Origin: Cellulomonas aerilata
Lineage (GTDB): Bacteria > Actinomycetota > Actinomycetes > Actinomycetales > Cellulomonadaceae
Assembly (NCBI RefSeq): GCF_007991755.1
Contig: NZ_BJYY01000022.1
Span: 1-64,000 of the forward strand
Direction: 5' to 3'
DNA length: 64,000 bases
The notes beneath the pieces are model-generated. The model had not been told where the DNA came from. It saw only the letters and a list, made by a program, of their open reading frames with translations, and did no database searches. Numbering within the stretch: position 1 is the first letter of the stretch; every line of letters starts with the position of its first letter. Positions 1 to 10,765 of this stretch are shown here, piece by piece. A program made the translations under genes and the position numbers.

Positions 1-18
1 GGACCCGTGACGGACCAT

Positions 19-43
19 GAGCCACCCCGACCCGGGGTGGCTC
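19..43. terminator. Rho-independent-type hairpin
   Basis: Perfect inverted repeat: 11-bp arms (GAGCCACCCCG at 19-29, CGGGGTGGCTC at 33-43) around a 3-nt loop, followed by TTCGTCGT. It probably ends a gene lying left of the window. High-GC actinobacterial terminators often lack a long T run, as here. Confidence 0.7.
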
Positions 44-572
44 TTCGTCGTCCAAGAGAGGCGGCGACGAACGAGCATGCGCGTGGACAGGACGTCTCCG
101 TGCCGGCGTCGGGAGACTGAGAACGGTCGGACGCGTGTGCGTGCCGGCGGCGCGAGACCGAGAACGGTCGCGGGTGAACGCCATCGGCATCGCTCCGCCG
201 GCGACAGTCGGCTGGGATCGAGGCGCCGCCTTGCTGCTCGAACGGCACGCGTGCGGCGCAGGCCGGCTGGCGTCGATCCCGACGGTGCGGGTGCGGGTGC
301 GGGTGCGGGACGATTGCTGGTGCGGGACTGGCGAGAGAAGGTAGCGGCAGTCCGTGCCTCGCAGCCGCGGAGCCGGACGGGCCTCCCGGTCGCCGACCGA
401 GGAGCGTGCCGCCTCCACCCTGCCTCGTGGCGGCATCGACGCCGCCCGCTGCGCTGTATTCGCACACCCGTGGTCCCGTCCGGCCGGCCGGCCGGCTTCG
501 GCCAGCCCGTGTCCGACGCCCTCGTCGTCCACCCGGCGCGACCTGGAGCGCCGGCTGTCCTGGTCCCGGACG
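44..572. other. Intergenic region without a supported gene
   Basis: No reading frame here looks like a protein: the open frames are rich in Arg, Pro and Gly, have no family motifs and overlap each other in several frames, as chance frames in GC-rich DNA do. The stretch holds a four-copy GTGCGG hexamer repeat at 285-308 and a GGCC-rich patch near 480-495. I see no tRNA, small RNA signature or mobile-element end. Confidence 0.5.
285..308. repeat. Short tandem repeat, GTGCGG x4
   Basis: Four perfect head-to-tail copies of the hexamer GTGCGG in a non-coding stretch. Probably neutral simple-sequence DNA; a partial further copy occurs about 10 bp downstream. Confidence 0.8.
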
Positions 573-610
573 CCGATCGCCGGGTGCGACGTTGCGCACC
601 CGGCGATCGG
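573..610 (-). terminator. Strong hairpin downstream of glgB
   Basis: Perfect 16-bp arms (573-588 and 595-610) around the loop ACGTTG, 45 bp past the glgB stop codon on the minus strand. No T run follows. This is the likely 3' end of the glgE-treS-mak-glgB transcript. Confidence 0.75.
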
Positions 611-654
611 GGGGACTGCTGCCTCCCACCGGCGAGCCGGTGAGGGCGCGGGAC

Positions 655-2865
655 TCAGGGCCCGGGCGTCCCGGTGACCTCTTCGGGGGTCAGGTACAGG
701 ACACCCAGCGGGGGCACCCGGAGCCGTACGGAGAACGGCCGCCCGCCCCACGGGACCGGCTCGGCGTGCACCACGCCGAGGTTCCCGACGCCCGAGCCGC
801 CGTAGATCTCCGCGTCGGTGTTGAGCAGCTCGCGCCACCGGCCACCGTGGGGGAGCGGGAGGCGGTAGCCCTCGTGCGGCGTGCCGGCGAAGTTCACCAC
901 CGCGATGACGACGTTGCCGTGGTCGTCGCGGCGCTGGTACGCGAGCAGGTTGTGACCCGCGTCGTCACCGACGACCCACTCGAAGCCCTCGGGCGAGTGG
1001 TCCTTGGCCCACAGGGCCGGGTGCGCCTTGTAGATGGCGTTGAGGTCGCGCAGCATGCGCTGGACGCCGGCGTGGCCGGGGTCGTCGAGCTCGTGCCAGC
1101 TCAAGCTGCGGCCCTCGGCCCACTCGCCCACCTGCGCCCACTCGCTGCCCATGAACAGCAGCTGCTTGCCCGGGTGGGACCACTGGTAGGCCATGAGGGC
1201 GCGCACGCCGGCCAGCTTCTGCCAGCGGTCCCCGGGCATCTTGCCCAGCAGCGAGCCCTTGCCGTGCACGACCTCGTCGTGGCTGATCGGCAGCACGAAC
1301 TGCTCGGAGAACGCGTACACGAGCGAGAACGTGATCTCGTGGTGGTGGTAGCGCCGGTTGATCGGCTCCTCCGCGACGTAGCGCAGGGTGTCGTTCATCC
1401 AGCCCATGTTCCACTTCAGGCCGTACCCCAGTCCGCCGGCGCTGGTGGGCGCCGTGACGCCGGGGAACGCGGTGGACTCCTCGGCGATCATCATGACGCC
1501 GGGGGTGCGCCGGTACGCCGTCGCGTTCGCCTCCTGCATGAACTCGATCGCCTCGAGGTTCTCCCGGCCGCCGTACTTGTTCGGGCTCCACTCGCCGTGG
1601 TTGCGCGAGTAGTCGAGGTAGAGCATCGAGGCCACCGCGTCCACGCGCAGGGCGTCGATGTGGAACTCCTCGAGCCAGTACGTCGCGTTGGCCACGAGGA
1701 AGTTGCGCACCTCACGCCGGCCGAAGTCGAAGACGTACGTGCCCCAGTCCTGGTGCTCGCCGCGGTGCGGGTCCGGGTGCTCGTACAGCGGCGTGCCGTC
1801 GAACCGGCCCAGTGCCCACTCGTCCTTGGGGAAGTGCGCCGGCACCCAGTCCAGGATCACGCCGATCCCGGCCTGGTGGAGCCGGTCGACGAGGTAGCGG
1901 AAGTCGTCCGGGTGCCCGAACCGCGAGGTGGGCGCGTAGTAGGAGGACACCTGGTAGCCCCACGACCCGCCGAACGGGTGCTCGGCGACCGGGAGCAGCT
2001 CCACGTGCGTGAACCCCAGCTGCGTGACGTACTCGGTGAGCTCGGTCGCCAGGTCGCGGTAGCTCAGGCCCTGCCGCCACGATCCGAGGTGCACCTCGTA
2101 GACGCTCATCGGCCCCGAGTGCGGGTCGGTCGCCGCCCGCGCCGCCAGCCACTGGGCGTCCGACCACTCGTGCGTGGACTCCACCACGACCGACGCCGTC
2201 GCCGGCGGCAGCTCGGTGCCCTTGGCCATCGGGTCGGCCTTCTCGCGCCAGACGCCGTCGCGGCCCAGGATCTGGAACTTGTACCGGTCGCCCGCGCGGA
2301 CGCCCGGCACGAAGAGCTCCCACACCCCGGAGCTGCCCAGCGTGCGCAGCGCGTGCGTCGCGCCCTGCCAGACGTTGAAGTCGCCGACCACGCGCACGGC
2401 GCGGGCGTTGGGCGCCCACACCGCGAACGACGTGCCGTGGACCTCGCCCAGCACGCTGGGGTAGGTGCGCACGTTCGCGCCCAGGACCGTCCACAGCTCC
2501 TCGTGGCGTCCCTCGGAGACCAGGTGCAGGTCCAGGTCGCCGACCGTCGGCAGGAACCGGTAGGGGTCGTCGACGGTCTGGGTGTGGTCCCCGTACGTGA
2601 CCTGCACGCGGTAGTCGGGCACCTCCGCCACGTCGAGGCGGGCCTCCCAGACCCCGTCCTGCACGTGCACCGCGTCGGTCGAGGCGCTCTGGGTCACGAT
2701 GGTGACGCGGTCGGCCATCGGCCGTACGACGCGGACGACGACGCCGCCGTCCTGCAGGTGCGGTCCGAGGATGCGGTGAGGGTCGCCGTGCGTGCCGCCG
2801 GCGACGGCTGCCAGCTCGGGTGACCGCTGCGGCGGCTCGGTCGATGTCGTCAGATCGCTGTCCAT
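655..2865 (-). CDS. glgB: 1,4-alpha-glucan branching enzyme GlgB
   Basis: Cuts alpha-1,4-glucan chains and rejoins the piece by an alpha-1,6 bond, so it adds branches to the GlgE product in the cytoplasm. The 736-residue protein has the full GH13 GlgB layout: an N-terminal carbohydrate-binding module, a second beta-sandwich ([21 protein letters not shown]), the TIM barrel and a C-terminal all-beta domain. The nucleophile is Asp409 in [10 protein letters not shown] and the acid/base is Glu462 in MIAEEST; the [11 protein letters not shown] motif is also present. The ATG at 2865 has an AAAGG eight bases upstream. It is the last gene of the run glgE-treS-mak-glgB, 57 bp after mak, so it is probably cotranscribed. 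Nothing is missing or truncated. Confidence 0.97.
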   Translation of the reverse strand: MDSDLTTSTEPPQRSPELAAVAGGTHGDPHRILGPHLQDGGVVVRVVRPMADRVTIVTQSASTDAVHVQDGVWEARLDVAEVPDYRVQVTYGDHTQTVDDPYRFLPTVGDLDLHLVSEGRHEELWTVLGANVRTYPSVLGEVHGTSFAVWAPNARAVRVVGDFNVWQGATHALRTLGSSGVWELFVPGVRAGDRYKFQILGRDGVWREKADPMAKGTELPPATASVVVESTHEWSDAQWLAARAATDPHSGPMSVYEVHLGSWRQGLSYRDLATELTEYVTQLGFTHVELLPVAEHPFGGSWGYQVSSYYAPTSRFGHPDDFRYLVDRLHQAGIGVILDWVPAHFPKDEWALGRFDGTPLYEHPDPHRGEHQDWGTYVFDFGRREVRNFLVANATYWLEEFHIDALRVDAVASMLYLDYSRNHGEWSPNKYGGRENLEAIEFMQEANATAYRRTPGVMMIAEESTAFPGVTAPTSAGGLGYGLKWNMGWMNDTLRYVAEEPINRRYHHHEITFSLVYAFSEQFVLPISHDEVVHGKGSLLGKMPGDRWQKLAGVRALMAYQWSHPGKQLLFMGSEWAQVGEWAEGRSLSWHELDDPGHAGVQRMLRDLNAIYKAHPALWAKDHSPEGFEWVVGDDAGHNLLAYQRRDDHGNVVIAVVNFAGTPHEGYRLPLPHGGRWRELLNTDAEIYGGSGVGNLGVVHAEPVPWGGRPFSVRLRVPPLGVLYLTPEEVTGTPGP

Positions 2866-2922
2866 GGGTCCAGCCTTTCACTGCGTCGTGATGTGTGCGC
2901 GGCGTCCCCGCAGGTCACGTGC

Positions 2923-4350
2923 CTACGCACCGAGGAGGCGCTGGAGGGCCGCCGCGGGGATGTGCCGCCACTGCGGCCGGTTGCGCGCCTCGTAGACCGC
3001 CTCGTACAGCGCCTTGTCGAGCTCCAGGAGGTCGACCAGGTCCGCGTCGGGCTCCTCCCCCGACTCGGCCGCGTACCCGCGCAGGAACTCGGCCCGCGCC
3101 TCGTCCGCCCAGCCGGGCTGGGCGTCGTTCAGCGCCGCGGCGTAGTCGAACGACCGCAGCATGCCGGCGACGTCGCGCAGGGCCAGGTCCGGGCGCGTGC
3201 GCGCCTCCAGCCCGCTGAGCGGCTCGCCCTCGAAGTCCATGACGTACCACTGGTCACGGGCCCGCAGCACCTGACCCAGGTGCAGGTCGCCGTGCACGCG
3301 CTGGCGCGGCGGGACCGACTCCCGCTCGCGGATCCGGGCCAGCCGGTCCGTCACCGCCCCTGACCACTGCTCGAGGTCGGGGACCGAGCCGACGGCCCAG
3401 CCGAAGCGCTCCTCGATCGCCGCGGCGACGTCTTGACCGCGGGTGCTGGAGACGTCGGCCCCCTCGACCGCCTCGCCCGGCTGGACACCGGCGGCGGCGT
3501 CGTCCACCGGCAGGGCCGCGAGGAGGGCCCGGTGCATGCCGGCCACGACCCGGCCCAGGTCCTCGGCCAGCCGGCCGAAGGACTCGTGCCGGGACGCCAT
3601 GTCGCACGCCATCTCGAAGCCGTCCGACGCGCCCGCGACGAACTGGCTCAGCACGCCGAGGCTGCCGGTGACCTCGCCGTCGTCCGTGGTCCAGGCGCCG
3701 TCGAGCCACCCGAGGGGGGCGGGCACGTGCGTCCAGCCCTGGGCGGCGAGGCGCCGGGGGACGTCGACGTCCGGGTTCTCCCCGGGCGTCAGCGCACGGA
3801 AGACTTTGAGGATCGCGCCGCCGTCGGCGCCGGCCTCCGTGCTGGGCAGGATCACGGAGGTGTTCGACTGCTCGCCGGTGATGACCCGCGGGTGGTCGAC
3901 GTCGAGGCCCAGCTCGCTCGGCGCCGTGCCGGGGCCCTGCGCCGCGGCGAGCCAGGCGCGCAGGAAGGCGGGGTCGCCGCTGCCGTCGCGGACCTGCAGG
4001 CCGTCCCCGACCGTCCCGAGGGTCGAGCCGGCGGTGGACGCGCCGCCGTCGCCGCCATCAGGACGGTCACCGGCGTCGCCCGTGCCGGCGTCGTGCAGCG
4101 TGAGCGGCACCTGCAGGACGGCGTCGACCGTCGCGGTGCGCACGCGCACGAGCAGCACCCGGACCGGGGCTGCCCCCTGCGGGTCGGTGAGCGGGAAGCC
4201 GCCGGCGAGCGTCACGTCGGCGTCCGACCCCTTGGCGGGGAACCACCGGCGTTCCGGCAGCCACGACCGGACCGCCTCGAGCAGCTCGTCGTCGGTCACG
4301 CCGGTCTCGTCCACCTGCGGGTTCATCGGTCCGGCTCCCTGCGTCGGCAT
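2923..4350 (-). CDS. mak: Maltokinase (Mak/Pep2)
   Basis: Phosphorylates maltose to alpha-maltose-1-phosphate with ATP, supplying the donor for GlgE. The 475-residue protein has the maltokinase N-terminal cap (SWLPERRWFPAKG at about residues 23-35) and the eukaryote-kinase-like catalytic motifs RVHGDLHLGQVLR and YVMDFEGEP, which hold the catalytic base and metal ligand. It lies between treS, which makes maltose, and glgB. The ATG at 4350 is chosen because GGAGGG lies five bases upstream; a later ATG at 4326, also with a GGAG, would give MNPQVDETG and cannot be excluded, nor can an upstream GTG at 4371. A strong hairpin separates it from treS, so its expression could differ from that of glgE-treS. 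Confidence 0.93.
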   Translation of the reverse strand: MPTQGAGPMNPQVDETGVTDDELLEAVRSWLPERRWFPAKGSDADVTLAGGFPLTDPQGAAPVRVLLVRVRTATVDAVLQVPLTLHDAGTGDAGDRPDGGDGGASTAGSTLGTVGDGLQVRDGSGDPAFLRAWLAAAQGPGTAPSELGLDVDHPRVITGEQSNTSVILPSTEAGADGGAILKVFRALTPGENPDVDVPRRLAAQGWTHVPAPLGWLDGAWTTDDGEVTGSLGVLSQFVAGASDGFEMACDMASRHESFGRLAEDLGRVVAGMHRALLAALPVDDAAAGVQPGEAVEGADVSSTRGQDVAAAIEERFGWAVGSVPDLEQWSGAVTDRLARIRERESVPPRQRVHGDLHLGQVLRARDQWYVMDFEGEPLSGLEARTRPDLALRDVAGMLRSFDYAAALNDAQPGWADEARAEFLRGYAAESGEEPDADLVDLLELDKALYEAVYEARNRPQWRHIPAAALQRLLGA

Positions 4351-4392
4351 CGTCGCCCTCCATGTCGTCACGCGTGATCGGGCGTGGTCGGG

Positions 4393-4423
4393 CCCCGGCG
4401 CGCGGACCTGCCGCGCGCCGGGG
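4393..4423 (-). terminator. Intra-operon hairpin between treS and mak
   Basis: Perfect 13-bp arms (CCCCGGCGCGCGG at 4393-4405 and its complement at 4411-4423) around the 5-nt loop ACCTG. It begins nine bases downstream of the treS stop codon on the minus strand and has no T run. It may act as a partial terminator or as an RNA 3'-end stabiliser inside the operon. Confidence 0.65.
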
Positions 4424-4431
4424 AGCGGGTG

Positions 4432-6191
<1,760 letters not shown>

Positions 6192-6195
<4 letters not shown>

Positions 6196-8258
6196 GAGGT
6201 CCTCACGTGGATCAGGTGCGCGACCTGCGTGTGCGGGTCGAGCTGGACGTACGGGCTGGCGCCCCACGGGTAGGTCGCCCCGGACAGCAGGTCGTGCGCG
6301 GCGAAGGTCACCTCGCCGGCGTCGCCCGCCTCACCGGACGTGCCGGCCGTGCCGGACGTGGCCAGGCCGAGCGCCGCGAGGTCCAGGTCCACGACGCCGG
6401 CCCGCGTGGAGTGCGGGTCCAGGTTGACCACGACGATGACCGTGTCGGCCTCGCCCGTCGGGGAGTGCGCGGCGTCCAGGTGCTTGGAGAAGCACAGCAG
6501 GGCGTCGTCGGACGTCGGGTGCACGGTGAGGTTGCGCAGCTGCTGCAGCGCGGGGTGGGCGCGGCGGATCTCGTTGAGGCGGGTCAGGAGCGTCGAGATG
6601 CCGATGGCGTCCGCCTGCGACCAGTCGCGCGGCTTGAGCTCGTACTTCTCGTTGTCGATCTGCTCCTCGACACCGGGCCGGGGCACGTTCTCCACGAGCT
6701 CGTACCCGGAGTAGATGCCCCACGTCGGCGAGCCGGTGGCGGCCAGCACGGCGCGGACCGCGAACCCGGCGACGCCGCCGTCCTGCAGGTAGGGCGGCAG
6801 GATGTCGTGCGTCGTCGGCCAGAAGCTCGGGCGCAGGAACGAGCCGTCCTCGCCCGAGACCTCCTTGAGGTAGGTGGCCAGCTCCTTCTTGGTGTTCCGC
6901 CAGGTGAAGTACGTGTACGACTGGTGGAACCCGATCCGGGCCAGCGTCTGCATCATGGCCGGCCGGGTGAACGCCTCGGACAGGAAGATGACCTCGGGGT
7001 GGTCCTTGCGGACGTCGGCGAGCAGCCACTCCCAGAAGTTCAGCGGCTTGGTGTGCGGGTTGTCGACGCGGAACAGCGTCACGCCGTGGTCGATCCACAC
7101 CTGCAGCACCCGGCGCACCTCGGCGTAGATGCCCGCCGGGTCGTTGTCGAAGTTCAGCGGGTAGATGTCCTGGTACTTCTTCGGCGGGTTCTCGGCGTAC
7201 GCGATGGAGCCGTCGACCCGCGTCGTGAACCACTCCGGGTGCTCGGCGACCCACGGGTGGTCGGGGGAGCACTGCAGCGCGAGGTCCAGCGCCACCTCCA
7301 TGCCGTTCGCCCGCGCGTCGGCGACGAAGGCGTCGAAGTCGGCGAACGTGCCCAGCTCGGGGTGGATGGCGTCGTGCCCGCCGTCGGGCGAGCCGATGGC
7401 GTACGGCGAGCCCGGGTCGCCCGGGACCGGCTCGAGCGAGTTGTTGCGGCCCTTGCGGAACGTGGTGCCGATCGGGTGGATCGGGATGAGGTAGACGACG
7501 TCGAACCCCATGGCCGCGATCGCCGGCAGCCGGCGGGCCGCGGTGCGCAGGGTGCCCGAGCGCCACTGCTTGGTGTCGGGGTCGAAGGTCGCGCCCTCCG
7601 AGCGGGGGAACATCTCGTACCAGGCCCCGGTCAGCGCCAGCGGGCGGTCCACCACCAGCGGGTAGGTGGGGGAGACCGTGACGAAGTCCCGCAGCGGGTC
7701 GGCGGCCAGGACGGCCCGGACCTCCTCGTAGTGCGCGGCGGCCAGGCGCACGGGCGCGGGGCGCTCGGTGTCGGCCAGGGCCTTGGCGGCGTCCTGGAGG
7801 GTGGCGGCGGCGGCGCGAGGCAGGCCCTTGCGGCCGGCGGCGCGGTTCAGCACGACGACGCCCTCGGCGAGCATCAGCTCGACGTCGATGCCCGCCGCGA
7901 CCTTGATGGACGCGTCGTGGCTCCAGGTGCCGTACGGGTCGGACCACCCCTCGACGCGGAAGCCCCACGTGCCCAGCGCGTCCGGCACCAGCCGGGCCTC
8001 GAACCGGTCCAGCCCGGGGGCGATGTCGACCATCCGGGCGCGGGAGTGGTCCCGGCCCTGGGGGTCCACCAGGACGGCGGTCGCGCCCACGGCGTCGTGG
8101 CCCTCGCGGAACACGGTCGCCCGGATCGGGACGGCCTCGCCGACCACGGCCTTGGCGGGCCACCGGCCTTCCTGGCTGGACGGGCCGACGTCGGTGACGG
8201 GGATGCGGCCGACGCCGGCGGGCGCGGTACGGACAGGGGGCGTGCTGGAGCTCTCCAC
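6192..8258 (-). CDS. glgE: Alpha-1,4-glucan:maltose-1-phosphate maltosyltransferase GlgE
   Basis: Transfers maltosyl units from maltose-1-phosphate to growing alpha-1,4-glucan. The 688-residue protein has the N-terminal beta-sandwich domain of GlgE (IPVTDVGPSSQEGRWPAKAV), then the GH13 barrel with ALDLALQCSPDHPW, nucleophile Asp399 in FRVDNPHTKPLNFWEW and acid/base Glu428 in IFLSEAFTRP. From memory, the streptomycete enzyme has Asp394/Glu423, the same 29-residue spacing. The frame stays open upstream to 8936, but that extension has no homology features and overlaps the oxidase gene. The GTG at 8258 is preferred because TAGGTT (8266-8271) lies seven bases upstream with no Shine-Dalgarno, the pattern of a leaderless start. 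First gene of glgE-treS-mak-glgB. Confidence 0.96.
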
Positions 8259-8265
8259 GGGGTCG

Positions 8266-8271
8266 AACCTA
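8266..8271 (-). promoter_or_regulatory. -10 box of glgE (leaderless)
   Basis: TAGGTT on the minus strand, seven bases before the glgE GTG. This spacing places the transcription start at or next to the start codon. Confidence 0.5.
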
Positions 8272-8443
8272 CCGAGAGCGGCCGGTCCGCGCGTGGTGGG
8301 CCGCGCCGGCCGGCAGGCGCAGCCCCCGCCGCCACGGACGGTCGCGCACCACCGGGCGCGGGTCGGGGCCGACCGCCGTGGCGCCACGCCCGACCGCCCG
8401 GTGCCGTTGTACCGCCCGGACGGTGCTTCGCAACAGGCCGCAG

Positions 8444-8467
8444 GTGTGCTGGCACACGTGTGCCAGC
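8444..8467. promoter_or_regulatory. Nested perfect palindromes, probable operator
   Basis: Two overlapping dyads. The larger is a perfect 20-bp palindrome with GCTGGCACAC (8448-8457) meeting its complement GTGTGCCAGC (8458-8467) at a central CACGTG. The smaller is GTGTGC-TG-GCACAC (8444-8457). The element GTGTGC/GCACAC therefore occurs three times in alternating orientation. It looks like a repressor binding site; it does not match the copper-repressor CsoR consensus I know. Which protein binds is unknown. Confidence 0.6.
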
Positions 8468-8562
8468 TTCCGCTGCCGGCGCGGCAGGGCGGTGGTGGGG
8501 CGCCCACGCTGGTGGTGGCCGCCGACGGGGCGGCCTGCGTGCACGAGATGTCGGGAGTCCTC

Positions 8563-10209
8563 ATGAACGTGAGTCGCCGCGAGGCGCTCGGGCTGGGCGC
8601 GTTGAGCGTGCTCGGTGTTGCTGGTCTGACTGTCCCGTTCGGAGGCTCGGGTGTGCAGGCGAAGTCGATCAGCACGCTGGCGGCCCGGAACATGCCCAAG
8701 CCGTACGCGGCGGGGTTCGTGCACCCGCCGGTGCTGCCGTACACGACCGTGCAGGACGCGAACGGTCCGTACCGGTTGTTCACGGTGAGCGAGCGGCAGT
8801 CGGTGGCGAACATCCTGCCGGGGCTGACCACGCCGGTGTACGGGTACAACGGGAGCGTCCCGGGGCCGATCGTGAAGGTGCCCCAGGGCACCCGGGCCAG
8901 GCTGCGGGTGCGCAACCAGCTGCCGGCGACGGGCAACCCGCTCAGCGGTCAGGCGTTCAACACCTCGACCCACCTGCACGGCTCGGCGTCGCTGCCGCAG
9001 TACGACGGGTACGCCAACGACGTCACCGAGCCGGGGGAGTACAAGGACTACCTGTACCCGAACTGGCAGCCGGCGCGGACGCTCTGGTACCACGACCACA
9101 ACGTGATGACCACGGCGCAGAACGCCTACTCGGGCCTGGCCGCCCAGTACCACCTGAGCGACGAGGCGGAGCGTGCGCTGCTGCCGCAGGGCAGCTACGA
9201 CGTGGCGATGACCGTCTCGGACGCGATGTTCGCCGCGGACGGCAAGCTGGCGTACGAGGACAACAGCCACTCGGGTCTGTGGGGTGACGTGGTGCTGGTC
9301 AACGGTCAGCCGTGGCCGGTGCTGAAGGTCAAGCCGAAGATCTACCGCTTCCGGGTGCTGAACGCGTCGATCTCGCGGTCGTACCGGTTCAAGCTGAGCA
9401 ACGGGGCCCCGCTGAACGTCGTGGCCACCGACGGGGGCCTGATGCCCAGGACCCAGCCGGTCACCTCCTACCGGCATGCCGGCGCGGAGCGGTACGAGGT
9501 CCTCATCGACTTCAGCAAGTACCCGGTCGGCACGACCATCGACCTGACCAACCTGTCCAACCCGAACAACGTCGACTACGACCACACCAACAAGGTGATG
9601 CGCTTCGTGGTCAGCGACCCCGCGACGCTGCCGGCCGACCAGCCGGGCAGCTGGACACCCAGCACCGTCCCCACGACGCTGGTCGCCAGCGAGGCGATGG
9701 GCCTGACCCCGGCCATGGCGACGAACAAGGCGTACATGCGCCTGGAGCGCACCAACGGCCAGTTCGCGATCAACGGCAGGACCTGGCACGACATCGAGGC
9801 CAGCGGGTTCACCAGCCTGCTGACCAACCCCAGGCCCGACGAGGTCGGCCTGTGGACGATCGAGAACAGCAGCGGCGGCTGGTTCCACCCGCTGCACATC
9901 CACCTGATCGACTTCCAGATCGTCAGCCGCAACGGCGTCGCGCCGTTCGCCTACGAGAAGGGCCCCAAGGACGTCGTGTACGTCGGCGAGGGCGAGACGG
10001 TCAAGGTGCTGATGAAGTTCACCCTGAACCCGGGTGGTGGGACCAGCGGGGGCAACGCCGGCGGCCGGTACATGGTGCACTGCCACAACCTGCCGCACGA
10101 GGACCACGACATGATGACCCAGTTCGCGGTGGGCGACCCCACCGTCAACGACCCCATCGCCGCCGCGGTACCCCAGCCGGACAGCGGCGCCTACGCCGAC
10201 GCCGCCTGA
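8563..10209 (+). CDS. Tat-exported multicopper oxidase (CotA/bilirubin-oxidase type)
   Basis: Predicted copper enzyme that oxidises a substrate at a type 1 copper and reduces oxygen to water at a trinuclear cluster, outside the membrane. The 548-residue protein starts with a Tat signal (SRREALGLGALSVLGVAGLTV). All four copper motifs are present: THLHGS, LWYHDHN, HPLHIHL and MVHCHNLPHEDHDMM, where Cys507 is the type 1 ligand. The ATG at 8563 has GGGAG upstream; an ATG at 8548 would add five residues. A small signal peptidase I and a CopD-like protein follow, so a role in copper or metal homeostasis is an inference from context. Substrate unknown; phenoxazinone-synthase/CotA-like laccase activity is the main alternative. 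Confidence 0.92.
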   Translation: MNVSRREALGLGALSVLGVAGLTVPFGGSGVQAKSISTLAARNMPKPYAAGFVHPPVLPYTTVQDANGPYRLFTVSERQSVANILPGLTTPVYGYNGSVPGPIVKVPQGTRARLRVRNQLPATGNPLSGQAFNTSTHLHGSASLPQYDGYANDVTEPGEYKDYLYPNWQPARTLWYHDHNVMTTAQNAYSGLAAQYHLSDEAERALLPQGSYDVAMTVSDAMFAADGKLAYEDNSHSGLWGDVVLVNGQPWPVLKVKPKIYRFRVLNASISRSYRFKLSNGAPLNVVATDGGLMPRTQPVTSYRHAGAERYEVLIDFSKYPVGTTIDLTNLSNPNNVDYDHTNKVMRFVVSDPATLPADQPGSWTPSTVPTTLVASEAMGLTPAMATNKAYMRLERTNGQFAINGRTWHDIEASGFTSLLTNPRPDEVGLWTIENSSGGWFHPLHIHLIDFQIVSRNGVAPFAYEKGPKDVVYVGEGETVKVLMKFTLNPGGGTSGGNAGGRYMVHCHNLPHEDHDMMTQFAVGDPTVNDPIAAAVPQPDSGAYADAA

Positions 10210-10227
10210 CCGACCGGGCCCGACGCC

Positions 10228-10713
10228 ATGGCCCGCCGCACGACCCTGCTCGCCGCCGTGGCGATCGCCGGCACGGTCCTGGTGCTCCGGGGAACCGTCC
10301 TGGAGCCCCTCACGGTGACCTCACCCAGCATGGAGCCGACGCTGCACGTCGGCAGCACCGTCCTGGTCGACAGGCTCACCGGCCGCTGGCGCGAGGTCCG
10401 GACGGGTGACCTGGTCGTGTTCACCAGCCCGGACGACGGCGGCGAGGCGGTCAAGCGCGTCGTCGCCGTCGAGGGGCAGACGGTCGCCCTGCGCGACGCC
10501 GTCCTGCACGTGGACGGCGTCGCGGCCGACGAGCCCCAGGTCGACCTGAGCCGGATCGACGGGACCTGGTTCGGCCCGGTCGCCGTCCCGGAGGGCGGCG
10601 TGTTCGTCCTGGGCGACTCCCGGGCGCTCTCGATCGACTCCCGGTCCTACGGGGCCGTCCCGCTCGACGCCGTCACCGGTCGCGTCGTGGCCGTCCTCCC
10701 GCACCTGGGGTAG
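10228..10713 (+). CDS. Small type I signal peptidase (S26)
   Basis: Membrane-anchored peptidase that removes signal peptides outside the cell. The 161-residue protein has one N-terminal membrane helix (about residues 5-25), the catalytic Ser34 in SPSMEPT, the general-base Lys76 in AVKRVVA, and the C-terminal GDSRALSIDSR box (family consensus GDNR..S.DSR). It is shorter than the housekeeping enzyme and lies 18 bp after the multicopper oxidase, with the CopD-like gene next. It could be a dedicated peptidase for neighbouring exported proteins, but this is inference. No clear Shine-Dalgarno precedes the ATG, which suggests coupling to the oxidase. Confidence 0.88.
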   Translation: MARRTTLLAAVAIAGTVLVLRGTVLEPLTVTSPSMEPTLHVGSTVLVDRLTGRWREVRTGDLVVFTSPDDGGEAVKRVVAVEGQTVALRDAVLHVDGVAADEPQVDLSRIDGTWFGPVAVPEGGVFVLGDSRALSIDSRSYGAVPLDAVTGRVVAVLPHLG

Positions 10714-10765
10714 GCCGCCCCGCGACGTGACCCGTGCCCGGACCCGCTCGACGAGGAGGACGACG

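Larger units (their letters stand above)
8259..8562. other. Divergent control region, glgE / multicopper oxidase
   Basis: 304 bp without a supported gene between divergently read glgE and the oxidase. It holds the glgE -10 box at its left end, the nested palindrome at 8444-8467 and a GGGAG ribosome-binding site just before the oxidase. The palindrome is 96 bp from the oxidase start and about 186 bp from that of glgE, so it more likely controls the oxidase. Confidence 0.6.

Noticed and set aside
285-308. CRISPR-like repeat
   Set aside because: Hexamer units without spacers; simple-sequence repeat only.
17-643. Plus-strand frame of about 208 codons at the left edge
   Set aside because: It starts inside a terminator hairpin, is extremely Arg-rich, crosses a second hairpin at 573-610 and has no recognisable family.
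406-2823. Long plus-strand frame of about 800 codons antisense to glgB
   Set aside because: Composition is dominated by Arg, Val, His and Pro with no motif, as expected for the mirror frame of a GC-rich gene. The minus strand carries a full GlgB. The same reasoning removes the antisense frames over glgE, treS, mak, glgX, ilvB and the propeller gene.
8259-8936. Upstream extension of the glgE frame
   Set aside because: The extra 226 codons overlap the divergent oxidase gene and its operator and have no GlgE similarity. The GTG at 8258 fits both the family start and the -10 spacing.
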